Assembly (NCBI RefSeq): GCF_025717675.1
Contig: NZ_JAJIRT010000001.1
Span: 620,001-684,000 of the forward strand
From: Paucibacter sp. DJ2R-2
GTDB taxonomy: Bacteria; Pseudomonadota; Gammaproteobacteria; Burkholderiales; Burkholderiaceae_C
Direction: 5' to 3'
Length of the DNA stretch: 64,000 bases
The notes under the pieces were generated by a model, which was not told the origin of the DNA, did no database searches, and was given only the letters and a program-made list of their open reading frames with translations. Shown one piece after another: positions 16,361 to 24,319 of the stretch. The position numbers and the translations under genes were made by a program. Positions within the stretch are counted from its first letter, which is position 1. The number at the start of each line of letters is the position of its first letter.

Positions 16361-17467
16361 ATGGGCGCCAACAGCAAGACCATCACCATCGAAGACCTGC
16401 AGCGCCATGCCGTGGCCCGCAGCCTGTTCAAGCCGACCAGCCTGCCGCAGGCCATCCAGCGTCTGGGCTTTGTGCAGGCGGATCCGATCCGCGCCCCGGC
16501 CCGCGCGCAAGACCTGACCCTGCGGCACCGCGTCAAGGACTACCGCGCCGGCGACCTGGAGCGGCGCTACGCCCGCCTGGCCGTGGAAGAAGACTGCCTG
16601 GTCAACTACGGCTTCCTGCCGCGCGAGCACCTCAAGCTCATGCACCCGCGCAGCGCCAAGCGCAGCTGGGACGCCAAGACTCGCGCCCAAGCGGCCGAGA
16701 TCCAGGCGTTCGTCCAAGCCCATGGCCCCTGCCACCCGCGCGAGATCCAGGCCGAGTTTCAGCTCGGCGCCACCCGCAATGCCTGGGGCGGCAGCAGCAA
16801 TGCCACCACCCATCTGCTCGACGCCATGCATTACCGCGGCTTGCTGCGCGTGCAGCAACGCGAGCAAGGGCAGCGGGTCTACAGCGCCGTGGTGCACGAG
16901 GCCGACCCGCGCTCGCCGCATGAGAAAGCACAGGCCCTGCTGGAACTGGTGCTGGCCAAGTACGCGCCACTGCCCTCGCGCAGCCTGGGCCAGCTCTGCA
17001 GCCTGCTGGGCTACGGCGCGCCACATCTGCGCAGTGAGCTGCGCCAGACCCTGGCCATGGCGCGCAAGACCTGGCCCCAGGCCGAGGTCGAGGGGCAAAC
17101 TTGGTACTGGCCCGAGGGCGAGAGCCCCAACTCCACGCGCTGGAAGCTGGACGAGGCCGCGCGCCTGCTGGCCCCCTTCGACCCCATCGTCTGGGACCGC
17201 ATGCGCTTCGAGCGCTTCTGGGGCTGGGCCTATCGCTTTGAGGCCTACACACCGGCGCCCAAGCGCAAACTCGGCTACTACGCCCTGCCCCTGCTCTGGC
17301 GCGGCGAGGTGATCGGCTGGGGCAATGTCAGCGCGACAGAGGGCCGGCTGCAGGCGCAGCTGGGCTATGTGCAAGGCCGCCCTCCCTCCGACCCGGCCTT
17401 TGCAAAAGCATTGGAGCAGGAGCTGAGCAAGCTGGCCTGCTTTCTCGGCCTGGAGCAGCCAGGCTGA
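16361..17467 (+). CDS. AlkX/YcaQ-type winged-helix DNA glycosylase family protein
   Basis: A 368-aa protein of the AlkZ/YcaQ superfamily, winged-helix DNA glycosylases acting on bulky alkyl adducts and interstrand cross-links. Residues Gln39-Ala-Asp41 in LGFVQADPIRAPARAQ form the QxD motif typical of the YcaQ (AlkX) branch rather than the QxQ of AlkZ. The C-terminal region LLAPFDPIVWDRMRFERFWGW and YRFEAYTPAPKRKLGYYALP is also characteristic. AGGAGG at 16348-16353 supports ATG 16361. It lies between a diguanylate cyclase and the ahcY leader, and a hairpin follows at 17473. Confidence 0.88.
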   Translation: MGANSKTITIEDLQRHAVARSLFKPTSLPQAIQRLGFVQADPIRAPARAQDLTLRHRVKDYRAGDLERRYARLAVEEDCLVNYGFLPREHLKLMHPRSAKRSWDAKTRAQAAEIQAFVQAHGPCHPREIQAEFQLGATRNAWGGSSNATTHLLDAMHYRGLLRVQQREQGQRVYSAVVHEADPRSPHEKAQALLELVLAKYAPLPSRSLGQLCSLLGYGAPHLRSELRQTLAMARKTWPQAEVEGQTWYWPEGESPNSTRWKLDEAARLLAPFDPIVWDRMRFERFWGWAYRFEAYTPAPKRKLGYYALPLLWRGEVIGWGNVSATEGRLQAQLGYVQGRPPSDPAFAKALEQELSKLACFLGLEQPG

Positions 17468-17472
17468 AGAAA

Positions 17473-17496
17473 CCCTGGCCCGGCGAATAGCCAGGG
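17473..17496 (+). terminator. Possible weak terminator after the AlkX-like gene
   Basis: CCCTGGC (17473-17479) pairs with GCCAGGG (17490-17496), 10-nt loop, 5 bp after the stop codon. No T-tract follows, so Rho-independent function is doubtful. Confidence 0.35.
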
Positions 17497-17536
17497 ATTC
17501 CCCGCTTGTTCCGCACGCGACTTGCAGTGGTGCGGC

Positions 17537-17542
17537 TAGAAT
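17537..17542 (+). promoter_or_regulatory. Candidate -10 element for ahcY
   Basis: TAGAAT at 17537-17542 would place the transcription start near 17549, exactly at the 5' edge of the SAH riboswitch. The -35 is poor. The geometric fit with the aptamer is the main support. Confidence 0.5.
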
Positions 17543-17549
17543 TCACGTG

Positions 17550-17662
17550 TTCCGAGGAGCGTTGCAACCTGGATCCGGCTCGCTGGATCTGGGCCAGGCT
17601 CGGAAAAGTTTGCACAGTGGCCCCCTCACCTCTCGGCCCTGTCCATATGGCAACCGCGCTCA
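17550..17662 (+). promoter_or_regulatory. S-adenosylhomocysteine (SAH) riboswitch, ahcY leader
   Basis: It matches the SAH riboswitch class, which turns on SAH-recycling genes when SAH accumulates. P1: TTCCGAG (17550-17556) with CTCGGAA (17599-17605). Conserved core GAGCGTTGCAAC (17557-17568). P2: CCTGG (17568-17572) with CCAGG (17594-17598), plus inner ATCC/GGAT. Pseudoknot P4: GAGCG (17557-17561) with CGCTC (17657-17661). An optional P3 hairpin fits ACAG-GGCC (17614-17622) with GGCCCTGT (17635-17642), explaining the long gap between P1 and P4. Placement directly upstream of ahcY, its standard regulon member in Burkholderiales, makes the call strong. Confidence 0.93.
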
Positions 17663-17687
17663 CCCGCTGACGTTTTCGCGTGGGTGA
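17660..17687 (+). promoter_or_regulatory. Possible switching helix of the ahcY riboswitch
   Basis: TCACCC (17660-17665) can pair with GGGTGA (17682-17687), extended by one G-U and one C-G pair. The helix would use the last two bases of pseudoknot P4, so ligand-bound and alternative folds could exclude each other. This is inferred from pairing only. The ahcY ribosome binding site (AAGGAG at 17775) is about 90 nt downstream and is not covered by this helix. Confidence 0.4.
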
Positions 17688-17788
17688 TCGGTTTGCAAGG
17701 TCCGGAACTCCGGGCCTGTCCTTCTGGACACCCTTTCCCCCCGGCGATGACGACAGCGGCTTCATATTTCGCATGAAGGAGCTGTCCG

Positions 17789-19228
17789 ATGACTACCGCC
17801 ATCACCACCACCCCGCTGGCCGCCGACCAATACCTGATCAAGGACCTGAGCCTGGCCGCCTGGGGCCGCAAGGAAATGAACATCGCCGAGAGCGAGATGC
17901 CCGCGCTGATGGCCATCCGCCGCGAGTACGCCGCCACGCAACCGCTCAAGGGTGCTCGCATCACCGGCTCGCTGCACATGACCATCCAGACCGCCGTGCT
18001 GGTCGAGACCCTGCAAGCCCTGGGTGCACAAGTGCGCTGGGCCTCCTGCAATATCTTCTCGACCCAGGACCAGGCCGCCGCCGCCCTGGTTGCCAAGGGC
18101 ACACCGGTGTTCGCCTACAAGGGCGAGACCCTGGAAGACTACTGGGACTACACCCACCGCATCTTCGAATTCGCCGGCAAGGGCGAGGCGGGTGAAGGCC
18201 CGAACATGATTCTCGATGACGGCGGCGATGCCACCCTGCTGATGCATCTGGGCCAGAAGGCCGAGAAGGACCTGAGCGTGCTGGCAAACCCGGGCAGCGA
18301 GGAAGAACGCATCCTGTTCGCCGCCATCAAGGCCAAGGTCGCCCAGGACGGCAGCTGGTACACCCGCAAGAGCGCCGAGATCATCGGCGTGACCGAGGAA
18401 ACCACCACCGGCGTGTTGCGCCTGAACGAGATGGCGGCCAAGGGCAGCCTGCTGTTCCGCGCCATCAACGTCAATGACTCGGTGACCAAGAGCAAGTTCG
18501 ACAACCTCTACGGCTGCCGCGAATCCCTGGTCGACGCGATCAAGCGCGCCACCGATGTGATGGTCGCCGGCAAGGTCGCCGTGGTGGCCGGCTACGGCGA
18601 TGTGGGCAAGGGCTCGGCCCAGGCCTTGCGCGCCCTGTCGGCCCAAGTCTGGGTGACCGAGATCGACCCGATCTGCGCCCTGCAGGCCGCCATGGAAGGC
18701 TACCGCGTCGTCACCATGGAGTACGCCGCCGACAAGGCTGACATTTTTGTCAGCGCCACCGGCAACAAGAACGTGATCCGTCGCGAGCATATGGAGGCCA
18801 TGAAGGACCAGGCCATCGTCTGCAATATCGGCCACTTCGACAACGAGATCGATGTCGCCTCGCTGGAGTCCTGCGAGTGGGACGAGATCAAGCCGCAGGT
18901 TGACCATGTGATCTTCCCCTCGGGTCGTCGCATCATCCTGCTGGCCAAGGGCCGTCTGGTGAACCTGGGCTGCGGCACGGGCCACCCGAGCTATGTGATG
19001 TCGTCCAGCTTCGCCAACCAGACCATCGCCCAGATCGAATTGTTCGCCCACAAGGACGCGTACGACATCGGCAAGGTCTATGTGCTGCCCAAGCACTTGG
19101 ACGAGAAGGTCGCTCGCCTGCAGCTGACCACGCTGAATGCGCAGCTGAGCGAGTTGACGGCCGAACAAGCTGCCTACATCGGGGTGCCCAAGACTGGCCC
19201 CTTCAAGCCCAACACCTACCGCTATTGA
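17789..19228 (+). CDS. ahcY: Adenosylhomocysteinase (SAH hydrolase)
   Basis: Hydrolyses S-adenosylhomocysteine to adenosine and homocysteine, relieving product inhibition of methyltransferases. 479 aa, the usual bacterial length. Recognisable are [29 protein letters not shown], the NAD-binding [25 protein letters not shown] and the C-terminal [14 protein letters not shown] precedes ATG 17789 by a normal spacer. The SAH riboswitch upstream implies induction by its own substrate. It begins a run ahcY-tlyA-metF, though a palindromic hairpin region of about 110 bp separates ahcY from tlyA. Confidence 0.98.
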   Translation: MTTAITTTPLAADQYLIKDLSLAAWGRKEMNIAESEMPALMAIRREYAATQPLKGARITGSLHMTIQTAVLVETLQALGAQVRWASCNIFSTQDQAAAALVAKGTPVFAYKGETLEDYWDYTHRIFEFAGKGEAGEGPNMILDDGGDATLLMHLGQKAEKDLSVLANPGSEEERILFAAIKAKVAQDGSWYTRKSAEIIGVTEETTTGVLRLNEMAAKGSLLFRAINVNDSVTKSKFDNLYGCRESLVDAIKRATDVMVAGKVAVVAGYGDVGKGSAQALRALSAQVWVTEIDPICALQAAMEGYRVVTMEYAADKADIFVSATGNKNVIRREHMEAMKDQAIVCNIGHFDNEIDVASLESCEWDEIKPQVDHVIFPSGRRIILLAKGRLVNLGCGTGHPSYVMSSSFANQTIAQIELFAHKDAYDIGKVYVLPKHLDEKVARLQLTTLNAQLSELTAEQAAYIGVPKTGPFKPNTYRY

Positions 19229-19271
19229 TCGGCAGGCTACTGCGCGGCCGCCAGACGTCGTTGCGGGTCCC

Positions 19272-19314
19272 TCCGCAGATCCTCACGTAGCCCAGCTACG
19301 TTCCGGTCTGCGGA
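19272..19314. repeat. Strong palindromic hairpin between ahcY and tlyA
   Basis: Outer arms TCCGCAGA (19272-19279) and TCTGCGGA (19307-19314) enclose a second perfect stem, ACGTAGC (19285-19291) with GCTACGT (19295-19301). Flanking GGCCGCCAG/CTGACGGCC-like arms (about 19241 and 19329) extend the symmetry. It may be a REP-like intergenic element or a partial terminator/mRNA stabiliser; there is no T-tract. Confidence 0.6.
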
Positions 19315-19374
19315 TCCGCCCGCGCCTAGCCTGACGGCCGCTCGCTACGCCTCGACACACCTGACCCTTCTCCT

Positions 19375-20151
19375 ATGCGCGCTGATCAACTGTTAGTTTC
19401 CAAAGGCCTGGCGCCGACTCGCTCGGCGGCGCAACGGCTGATTTCGGCCGGTGCGGCGCAATGGCGGGCGCCCAAGGACTGGCAGGCGATCCGCAAGGCG
19501 GGCGAGGAGTTGTCGGAACATTGCGAGCTGCGCGTCAGCGATGACGCGGAGCTGCGCTTTGTCTCGCGCGGCGGGCTCAAGCTGGAGGGCGCGCTGCAGC
19601 AAAGCGGCCTGGATGTGAGCGGCCTGACGGTGCTGGACATGGGCCAGAGCACCGGCGGCTTCACCGACTGCCTGCTGAAAGCGGGCGCGGCCAAGGTCGT
19701 GGGCGTGGACGTGGGCCACAGCCAGCTGCATGAACAGCTGCGCCAGCACCCCCAGGTGGTGGGGCTGGAGCATTTGCATGTGCGCGAGCTGGCAGGCTCA
19801 GCCCTGGCGCAGCACGCGCCGCCCGAAGGCTTTGCCCTGATCGTCGGCGACCTCAGCTTCATCTCCATGCTGGGCGCCTTGCCGCATCTGGCGGCCTGGC
19901 TGGCCCCTCAGGGTCAGGTCTTGCTGCTGGTGAAGCCGCAGTTTGAACTGGGCAAGAAGGCACTGGCCCGCGGCGGCCTCGTCAAGGACGCCAAGCAATA
20001 CCCGCTGCTGGAAACCCAGGCCCGCCAGGCCGCCCGAGATCAGGGCTGGCAGGTGCGGGGCTATTTTGAGAGTGCCATCACCGGCGGTGACGGCAACAAG
20101 GAATTTTTCCTCTGGGCGCAAGCGCCCGAGGCTGTGAAAGAAACGCCATGA
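19375..20151 (+). CDS. tlyA: TlyA family rRNA 2'-O-methyltransferase
   Basis: 258 aa: an N-terminal S4 RNA-binding domain (about 1-60, MRADQLLVSKGLAPTRSAAQRLI) followed by an FtsJ-like methyltransferase (SRGGLKLEGAL, then LDMGQSTGGFTDCLLKAG and LIVGDLSFISM, then VKPQFELGK). The SAM loop has GQSTGGFTD where GASTGGFTD is usual, a minor substitution. The family methylates ribose in 16S and/or 23S rRNA; haemolysin annotations are historical. The stop overlaps the metF start by 4 bp, so tlyA and metF are coupled. Presence in the methyl-cycle operon fits a SAM-consuming enzyme. Confidence 0.9.
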   Translation: MRADQLLVSKGLAPTRSAAQRLISAGAAQWRAPKDWQAIRKAGEELSEHCELRVSDDAELRFVSRGGLKLEGALQQSGLDVSGLTVLDMGQSTGGFTDCLLKAGAAKVVGVDVGHSQLHEQLRQHPQVVGLEHLHVRELAGSALAQHAPPEGFALIVGDLSFISMLGALPHLAAWLAPQGQVLLLVKPQFELGKKALARGGLVKDAKQYPLLETQARQAARDQGWQVRGYFESAITGGDGNKEFFLWAQAPEAVKETP

Positions 20152-20993
20152 GTACAGCAACACCCCGCGTGCCGGTCAGCTTCGAGTTCTTCCCGCCGAA
20201 CACCCCGGTGGGCACCGAGAAGCTCAAGACCGTGGTGCAAGACCTGAGCGTGCTGAATCCGCATTACTTCAGCGTCACTTACGGCGCCGGTGGCTCCACG
20301 CGCGAGAAAACGCTGAGCACAGTGATGGACATCGCGGCGGCCGGCTATGAAGCGGCCCCGCATCTTTCCTGCGTGGGCTCCACGCGCGAGAACATCGCCG
20401 AGATCCTGGCCACCTACCGCGCGCAGAACATTCGCCGCGTGGTGGCCCTGCGCGGTGATCTGCCCAGCGGCACGGCCACCGCTGGTGAATTCCGTTATGC
20501 CTCGGAGCTGGTGGCCTTCATTCGCGAGACCCAGGGCCCGGACTGGCAGATCGAGGTGGCAGCCTACCCCGAATACCACCCGCAGCAGCGCTATGCCGCC
20601 AAGGACTTGGAGCACTTTGCTGCCAAGATGCGCGCGGGTGCCAACTCCGCCATCACGCAGTTCTTCTTCAACCCGGACGCCTACTTCCACTTCGTCGACG
20701 AGGTGCGCAAGCTCGGTGTGGACGCGCCCATCGTGCCGGGCATCATGCCTTTCCACAATTACGCCCGCATCGCCCAGTTCGCGGCCCGCGACGGCATCGA
20801 GATCCCGCGCTGGGTGGCGCTGAAGATGGAAGGCTATATGGACGATGTGGCCAGCATCCGCGAGTTCGGCCTCGAGGTGATGACACGCGTCTGCGAGCGC
20901 CTGATCGCCGGCGGCGCGCCCAGCATCCACTTCTATACCCTCAATCAATCGGCCTTGACGCTGGCGTTGTGCAAACGCCTCGGCCTTGGCTGA
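20148..20993 (+). CDS. metF: 5,10-methylenetetrahydrofolate reductase
   Basis: FAD enzyme reducing methylene-THF to methyl-THF for methionine synthesis. 281 aa, normal length. FEFFPPNTPVGTEKL, SVTYGAGGSTREKT, ALRGDLP and TQFFFNPDAYFHFVD are family motifs, with the catalytic Glu in SFEFFPP. It starts in the tlyA stop codon (ATGA overlap) and is followed by a clear terminator. With metK and ahcY in the window, it closes most of the activated methyl cycle; methionine synthase itself is not present. Confidence 0.97.
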   Translation: MSTATPRVPVSFEFFPPNTPVGTEKLKTVVQDLSVLNPHYFSVTYGAGGSTREKTLSTVMDIAAAGYEAAPHLSCVGSTRENIAEILATYRAQNIRRVVALRGDLPSGTATAGEFRYASELVAFIRETQGPDWQIEVAAYPEYHPQQRYAAKDLEHFAAKMRAGANSAITQFFFNPDAYFHFVDEVRKLGVDAPIVPGIMPFHNYARIAQFAARDGIEIPRWVALKMEGYMDDVASIREFGLEVMTRVCERLIAGGAPSIHFYTLNQSALTLALCKRLGLG

Positions 20994-21020
20994 GTTGTTT
21001 GCGGTAAATCAAGTGGCACC

Positions 21021-21044
21021 GGCCCTCCTCGCGAGGGCCTTTTT
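21021..21044 (+). terminator. Intrinsic terminator after metF
   Basis: GGCCCTC (21021-21027) pairs with GAGGGCC (21033-21039), loop CTCGC, followed by TTTTT. It lies 28 bp after the metF stop and should end the ahcY-tlyA-metF transcript. Confidence 0.9.
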
Positions 21045-21062
21045 GCATTTGCGCCAGATCAA

Positions 21063-21072
21063 GGGTTAACCC
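21063..21072. promoter_or_regulatory. Perfect palindrome upstream of ompW
   Basis: GGGTTAACCC is a 10-bp perfect palindrome about 75 bp before the ompW start and just after the metF terminator, where an operator would be expected. No regulator is assigned. Confidence 0.35.
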
Positions 21073-21141
21073 CTCACGCCGCGATTCAATGGCTTCCATC
21101 GGGAACAGATTTGATTGATCCCATACATAGGAAGCCAAAAA

Positions 21142-21768
21142 ATGATCACCAAGACTTTTGCTCGCACCGCCGCTGCCGCCCTGGCCATCGCCACCCTGGC
21201 TGGCGCCTCCTTCAACGCTGCAGCCCAAGAAAGCCCCTGGCTGGTGCGCGTGCGCGCCGTGAACCTGGATTCGGCCAACAAGGACAGCACCGGCCTGGGC
21301 CTGAGCGTGAACAACAAGGTCATCCCCGAAGTGGATTTCAGCTACTTCGTGACCCCGAACTTCGCGCTGGAACTGATCCTGACCGTGCCGCAAAAGCACA
21401 CCCTGAAGTCCAAGGGCACGGCCATCGGTTCGCTCAAGCACCTGCCCCCGACCCTGTCGGCCCAGTACCACTTCAACCCGACCGGCGGCTTCCGCCCCTA
21501 TGTCGGAGCCGGCCTGAACTACACCAACTTCTCGGCCGTGAAGTTTGATTCCGCCGTGGACGCTGCCCTGCACCCCAGCATCAAGCGCAACAGCTATGGC
21601 CTGTCCTTCCAGGTCGGCGCTGACATCGAGCTGAGCAAGAACCTGTACCTGAACGTGGACGTCAAGAAGGTTAAGCTCGGCACCACCGTCTACTCCAGCG
21701 GCACCAAGGTCGGCACTTTCAAGGTCGACCCGACACTGGTCGGCGTGGGCCTGGGCTTCCGCTTCTAA
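21142..21768 (+). CDS. ompW: OmpW family outer-membrane protein
   Basis: 208 aa with a Sec signal peptide (MITKTFARTAAAALAIATLA to about Ala27) and an eight-stranded barrel of the OmpW type: SPWLVRVRAVNLD at the mature N-terminus, FSYFVTPNFALELILTVPQKH, LSAQYHFNPTGGFRPYVGAGLNYT, and a C-terminal VGVGLGFRF ending in Phe, as required by the Bam machinery. AGGAAG at 21129-21134 supports ATG 21142 rather than a start 27 bp upstream. A monocistronic unit bounded by terminators. The family makes hydrophobic-substrate channels and is often stress- or oxygen-regulated; no such control is proven here. Confidence 0.93.
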   Translation: MITKTFARTAAAALAIATLAGASFNAAAQESPWLVRVRAVNLDSANKDSTGLGLSVNNKVIPEVDFSYFVTPNFALELILTVPQKHTLKSKGTAIGSLKHLPPTLSAQYHFNPTGGFRPYVGAGLNYTNFSAVKFDSAVDAALHPSIKRNSYGLSFQVGADIELSKNLYLNVDVKKVKLGTTVYSSGTKVGTFKVDPTLVGVGLGFRF

Positions 21769-21854
21769 GTCGGAGCAAGCCAAACCCAGACAGTTTCCCG
21801 CTGTCATCACCCGTGCCACCTTCAACGGTGGCCGCGCCAGAAGTCGAGGCGCCA

Positions 21855-21892
21855 TGCCGCTGCAGCTTGAAGAAAGCGCAGCGGCATTTTTT
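21855..21892 (+). terminator. Intrinsic terminator after ompW
   Basis: TGCCGCTGC (21855-21863) pairs perfectly with GCAGCGGCA (21878-21886), 14-nt loop, followed by TTTTTT. It ends ompW transcription 87 bp after the stop. Confidence 0.88.
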
Positions 21893-21943
21893 CGTCGGCT
21901 GAAAACGGCACAGAGCCGTCGTTCGCTGAGATCTGAATATGAA

Positions 21944-22033
21944 CGCAGAGTGCGCGGAGGACCGCAGAGGTCGCGGAGAAGAGAGCAGGTTTTTTAGTCT
22001 CCGCGTCCTCTGCGGTCCTCCGCGAGCTCTGCG
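21944..22033. repeat. 90-bp inverted repeat with 36-nt arms
   Basis: Left arm 21944-21979 and right arm 21998-22033 are reverse complements at 33 of 36 positions, around an 18-nt loop containing TTTTTT. Each arm itself alternates CGCAGAG and CGCGGAG units. It lies between the ompW terminator and the 3' end of convergent pepQ. Arms this long and regular look like a dispersed extragenic palindrome rather than a simple terminator; copies elsewhere cannot be checked here. Confidence 0.85.
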
Positions 22034-22087
22034 TGCTGAAGTTTCTTCGCGAACGACCTCTCCGTGCCGACACCCGCCGGAACAGCC

Positions 22088-23434
22088 TCAGCTCAAGTTA
22101 GCAAACGCATCCCGCGTCAGATTCTCGGCGGCCCCTTCCGCCCGGCAGACCACATCGTCTTCGATGCGGATGCCGCCGAAACGGCTCAGGCGCTCAACCT
22201 TGGCCCAGTCCACGGACACTGCCGAGGCGCTGGCGCGCAGCTGGCGCAGCAAGGTCGGGATGAAGTAGAGGCCGGGCTCGATGGTCACCACCATGCCGGC
22301 CGCCAGGGGGCGGGTCAGGCGCAGATAGGGGTGGCCTTCGGGCTTGGGCGAAACTGCACCGGTTTCATCGGCCATGAATCCGCCCGCATCGTGCACCTGC
22401 AGGCCCAGCAAATGGCCAATGCCATGCGGGAAGAAGATGCTGGTCACGCGCTCGGCCAGCTGCGCTTCCACGCTCATGCTCACCAGACCCTGGTCTTGCA
22501 GGATGGCGGCGATGCGGCGATGGGTGCTCAGATGGATGTCGCGGTAGTCCACCCCGGCGCGCACCTCGTCCACCAGCGCCAGCTGGGCTGATTCCATGGC
22601 AGCCAGCAGGGCATCGAACTCGGCGCTGTCGGCGCCACCGACTGACCAGGTACGGGTGATGTCCGAGGCATAACCGTTCACTTGCGCGCCAGCGTCGATC
22701 AGGAAGCTGCGGCTCTGTGCCGGGCGCTGCGTATCCTGGTACTGGTAATGCAGCACGGCGCAATGTTCGTTGAGTGCCACGATATTGCCGTAGGGCAAAT
22801 CGCGGTCGGTGTGACCGGCGGCGATCAGGTAGGCACGGTGGATCTCGGCTTCCGAGGCGCCGGCCAGGAAGGCATCGCGCGCGGCCAGATGGGCCGGCGC
22901 GGCGCGGCGCGAGGCGGCGCGCATCTGCTCCAGCTCATACGACGTTTTGTAGGCGCGCTGGTAGTGCAGCAGGTGAATCAGGTCCTGCGGGTTGTTGGGC
23001 ACCACGCCGTCGAGCGCGGCATCGGCCTCGCCGATGATGGCCAAGCGGCCCGGCACCTGCAGATGAGCGGCCGCGTCCTCGGCGCGGCTGATGACGATCA
23101 GCTCCACATGCTGCACCCACTCGCCGGTCGGCGCACTGGGCGGCACATGCCAGTAGTCATCGGGCTGGTAGTAGACAAGGCGCGGCTTGTGGCCCGGGCG
23201 CAGCAGCAGCCAGCTGTTGGGATGCTGGGTCAGCGGCAGCCAATGCTTGAAATGCGGGTTGGGCTGGAACAGATAGGGCCGGTCGTCGAGAAAGGCGTAC
23301 TTCTCGATGCCGGACGCGATCAGCAGTGCGTCAAAGCCCGTGCGCGCCAGAGCGCTTTCCAGCTGCGCTTGCAACTGGGCCAGGTGTTGGGCGTAGGACG
23401 AAGAAGACGAGGAGGCGGTGGTGGTGGTGCTCAT
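22088..23434 (-). CDS. pepQ: Xaa-Pro dipeptidase (M24 family)
   Basis: A 448-aa cytosolic metallopeptidase cleaving Xaa-Pro dipeptides. The dinuclear metal ligands of the pita-bread fold are visible: Asp pair in FLIDAGAQVNGYASDITRTW, His in FFPHGIGHLLGLQVHD, Glu in VTIEPGLYF and Glu in RIEDDVV. Length and the inserted HDAGGF segment match PepQ of E. coli (443 aa) better than PepP. The Thr/Ser-rich first 14 residues are probably disordered. It is convergent with ompW across the inverted repeat, and starts 12 bp from the end of the AmpR-like gene on the same strand. Confidence 0.9.
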   Translation of the reverse strand: MSTTTTASSSSSSYAQHLAQLQAQLESALARTGFDALLIASGIEKYAFLDDRPYLFQPNPHFKHWLPLTQHPNSWLLLRPGHKPRLVYYQPDDYWHVPPSAPTGEWVQHVELIVISRAEDAAAHLQVPGRLAIIGEADAALDGVVPNNPQDLIHLLHYQRAYKTSYELEQMRAASRRAAPAHLAARDAFLAGASEAEIHRAYLIAAGHTDRDLPYGNIVALNEHCAVLHYQYQDTQRPAQSRSFLIDAGAQVNGYASDITRTWSVGGADSAEFDALLAAMESAQLALVDEVRAGVDYRDIHLSTHRRIAAILQDQGLVSMSVEAQLAERVTSIFFPHGIGHLLGLQVHDAGGFMADETGAVSPKPEGHPYLRLTRPLAAGMVVTIEPGLYFIPTLLRQLRASASAVSVDWAKVERLSRFGGIRIEDDVVCRAEGAAENLTRDAFANLS

Positions 23435-23446
23435 GGGGCCGCATTG

Positions 23447-24319
23447 TCAGCCATGTCCGCACTGCCCCAGCAGCCAGGCCCTGAATGCCACCATGGCCGG
23501 GCTGGGCGGCCGGGTGAGCAGCCGGGTCAGCCAGTAGGCACCGACATCCACCTCCAGCGCAAAGGGCTGGACCAAACGCCCTTGCAGCAGCTCGCGGCGG
23601 AACATGCAAGGCGGCGCCAGGGCCACGCCTTCACCGAGCAAGGCGGCCTGCACCATCAGGGCCGAGGCATCGAAAACCGGGCCGCGCGCCACCAGCCGGG
23701 CCACACCGGCCGCGCGCAACCAGGTTTGCCAGTCCTCGCCGCGGTAGGAGCGCAGCAGAGCGTGGCGCGCCAGATCCTCAGGCTGGCGCAGCTGCGCAGC
23801 CACGGCCGGCGAACACAGCGGCGTCATCGGCGCCGGCAGCAGCACGTCAGCCTCCACGCTGCGCCAGGCGCCATCGCCAAAGCGAATGGCCAGGTCCAAG
23901 CCCTCGCCGGCCAGATCGACCTTGTTGTTGTTCGTCAGCAGGCGCAACTCGATGCGCGGATGGCAGGCGCGGAAATCGGCCAGTCGTTCGAGCAAAAAGC
24001 CCATGGCAAAAGTGCCGACCACACCCACCGTCAGCAGCTCGGCCGGACCGCCCTGTCGAAGCGCGTCCAAGCTGCGTTCGATACGGCCGAAGGCGTCCTG
24101 CACCACCGGCGCCAGCTGCGCGCCCTCATCCGTCAGCACCAGCCCACGGGCATTGCGGCGAAACAGGGCTCGGCCCAAATGGGCCTCCAAGGCCTTGACC
24201 TGATGGCTGACGGCCGCCTGGGTGACGCACAAGTCCTCGGCCGCGCGGGTGAAGTTCAGATGGCGCGCCGCGGCTTCGAAAGCGCGCAAGGTGTTCAGCG
24301 AAAGCCCGCTCAACGGCAT
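23447..24319 (-). CDS. LysR-type regulator, AmpR-like
   Basis: A 290-aa LysR regulator. The N-terminus LSLNTLRAFEAAARHLNFTRAAEDLCVTQAAVSHQVKALE is the AmpR/GcvA-type helix-turn-helix, followed by an effector-binding domain (about 90-290). It is divergent from a class A beta-lactamase gene, the classical ampR-bla arrangement, so it probably controls that gene in response to cell-wall fragments; this is inference from family and context. ATG 24319 (MPLSGLSL) fits AmpR length; an in-frame extension to 24382 would cover the shared promoter and is unlikely. Confidence 0.88.
   Translation of the reverse strand: MPLSGLSLNTLRAFEAAARHLNFTRAAEDLCVTQAAVSHQVKALEAHLGRALFRRNARGLVLTDEGAQLAPVVQDAFGRIERSLDALRQGGPAELLTVGVVGTFAMGFLLERLADFRACHPRIELRLLTNNNKVDLAGEGLDLAIRFGDGAWRSVEADVLLPAPMTPLCSPAVAAQLRQPEDLARHALLRSYRGEDWQTWLRAAGVARLVARGPVFDASALMVQAALLGEGVALAPPCMFRRELLQGRLVQPFALEVDVGAYWLTRLLTRPPSPAMVAFRAWLLGQCGHG

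Noticed and set aside
21111-21120. FNR/ANR site before ompW
   Set aside because: TTGATTGATC contains only one half-site; the second half (ATCAA) is not at the required spacing.
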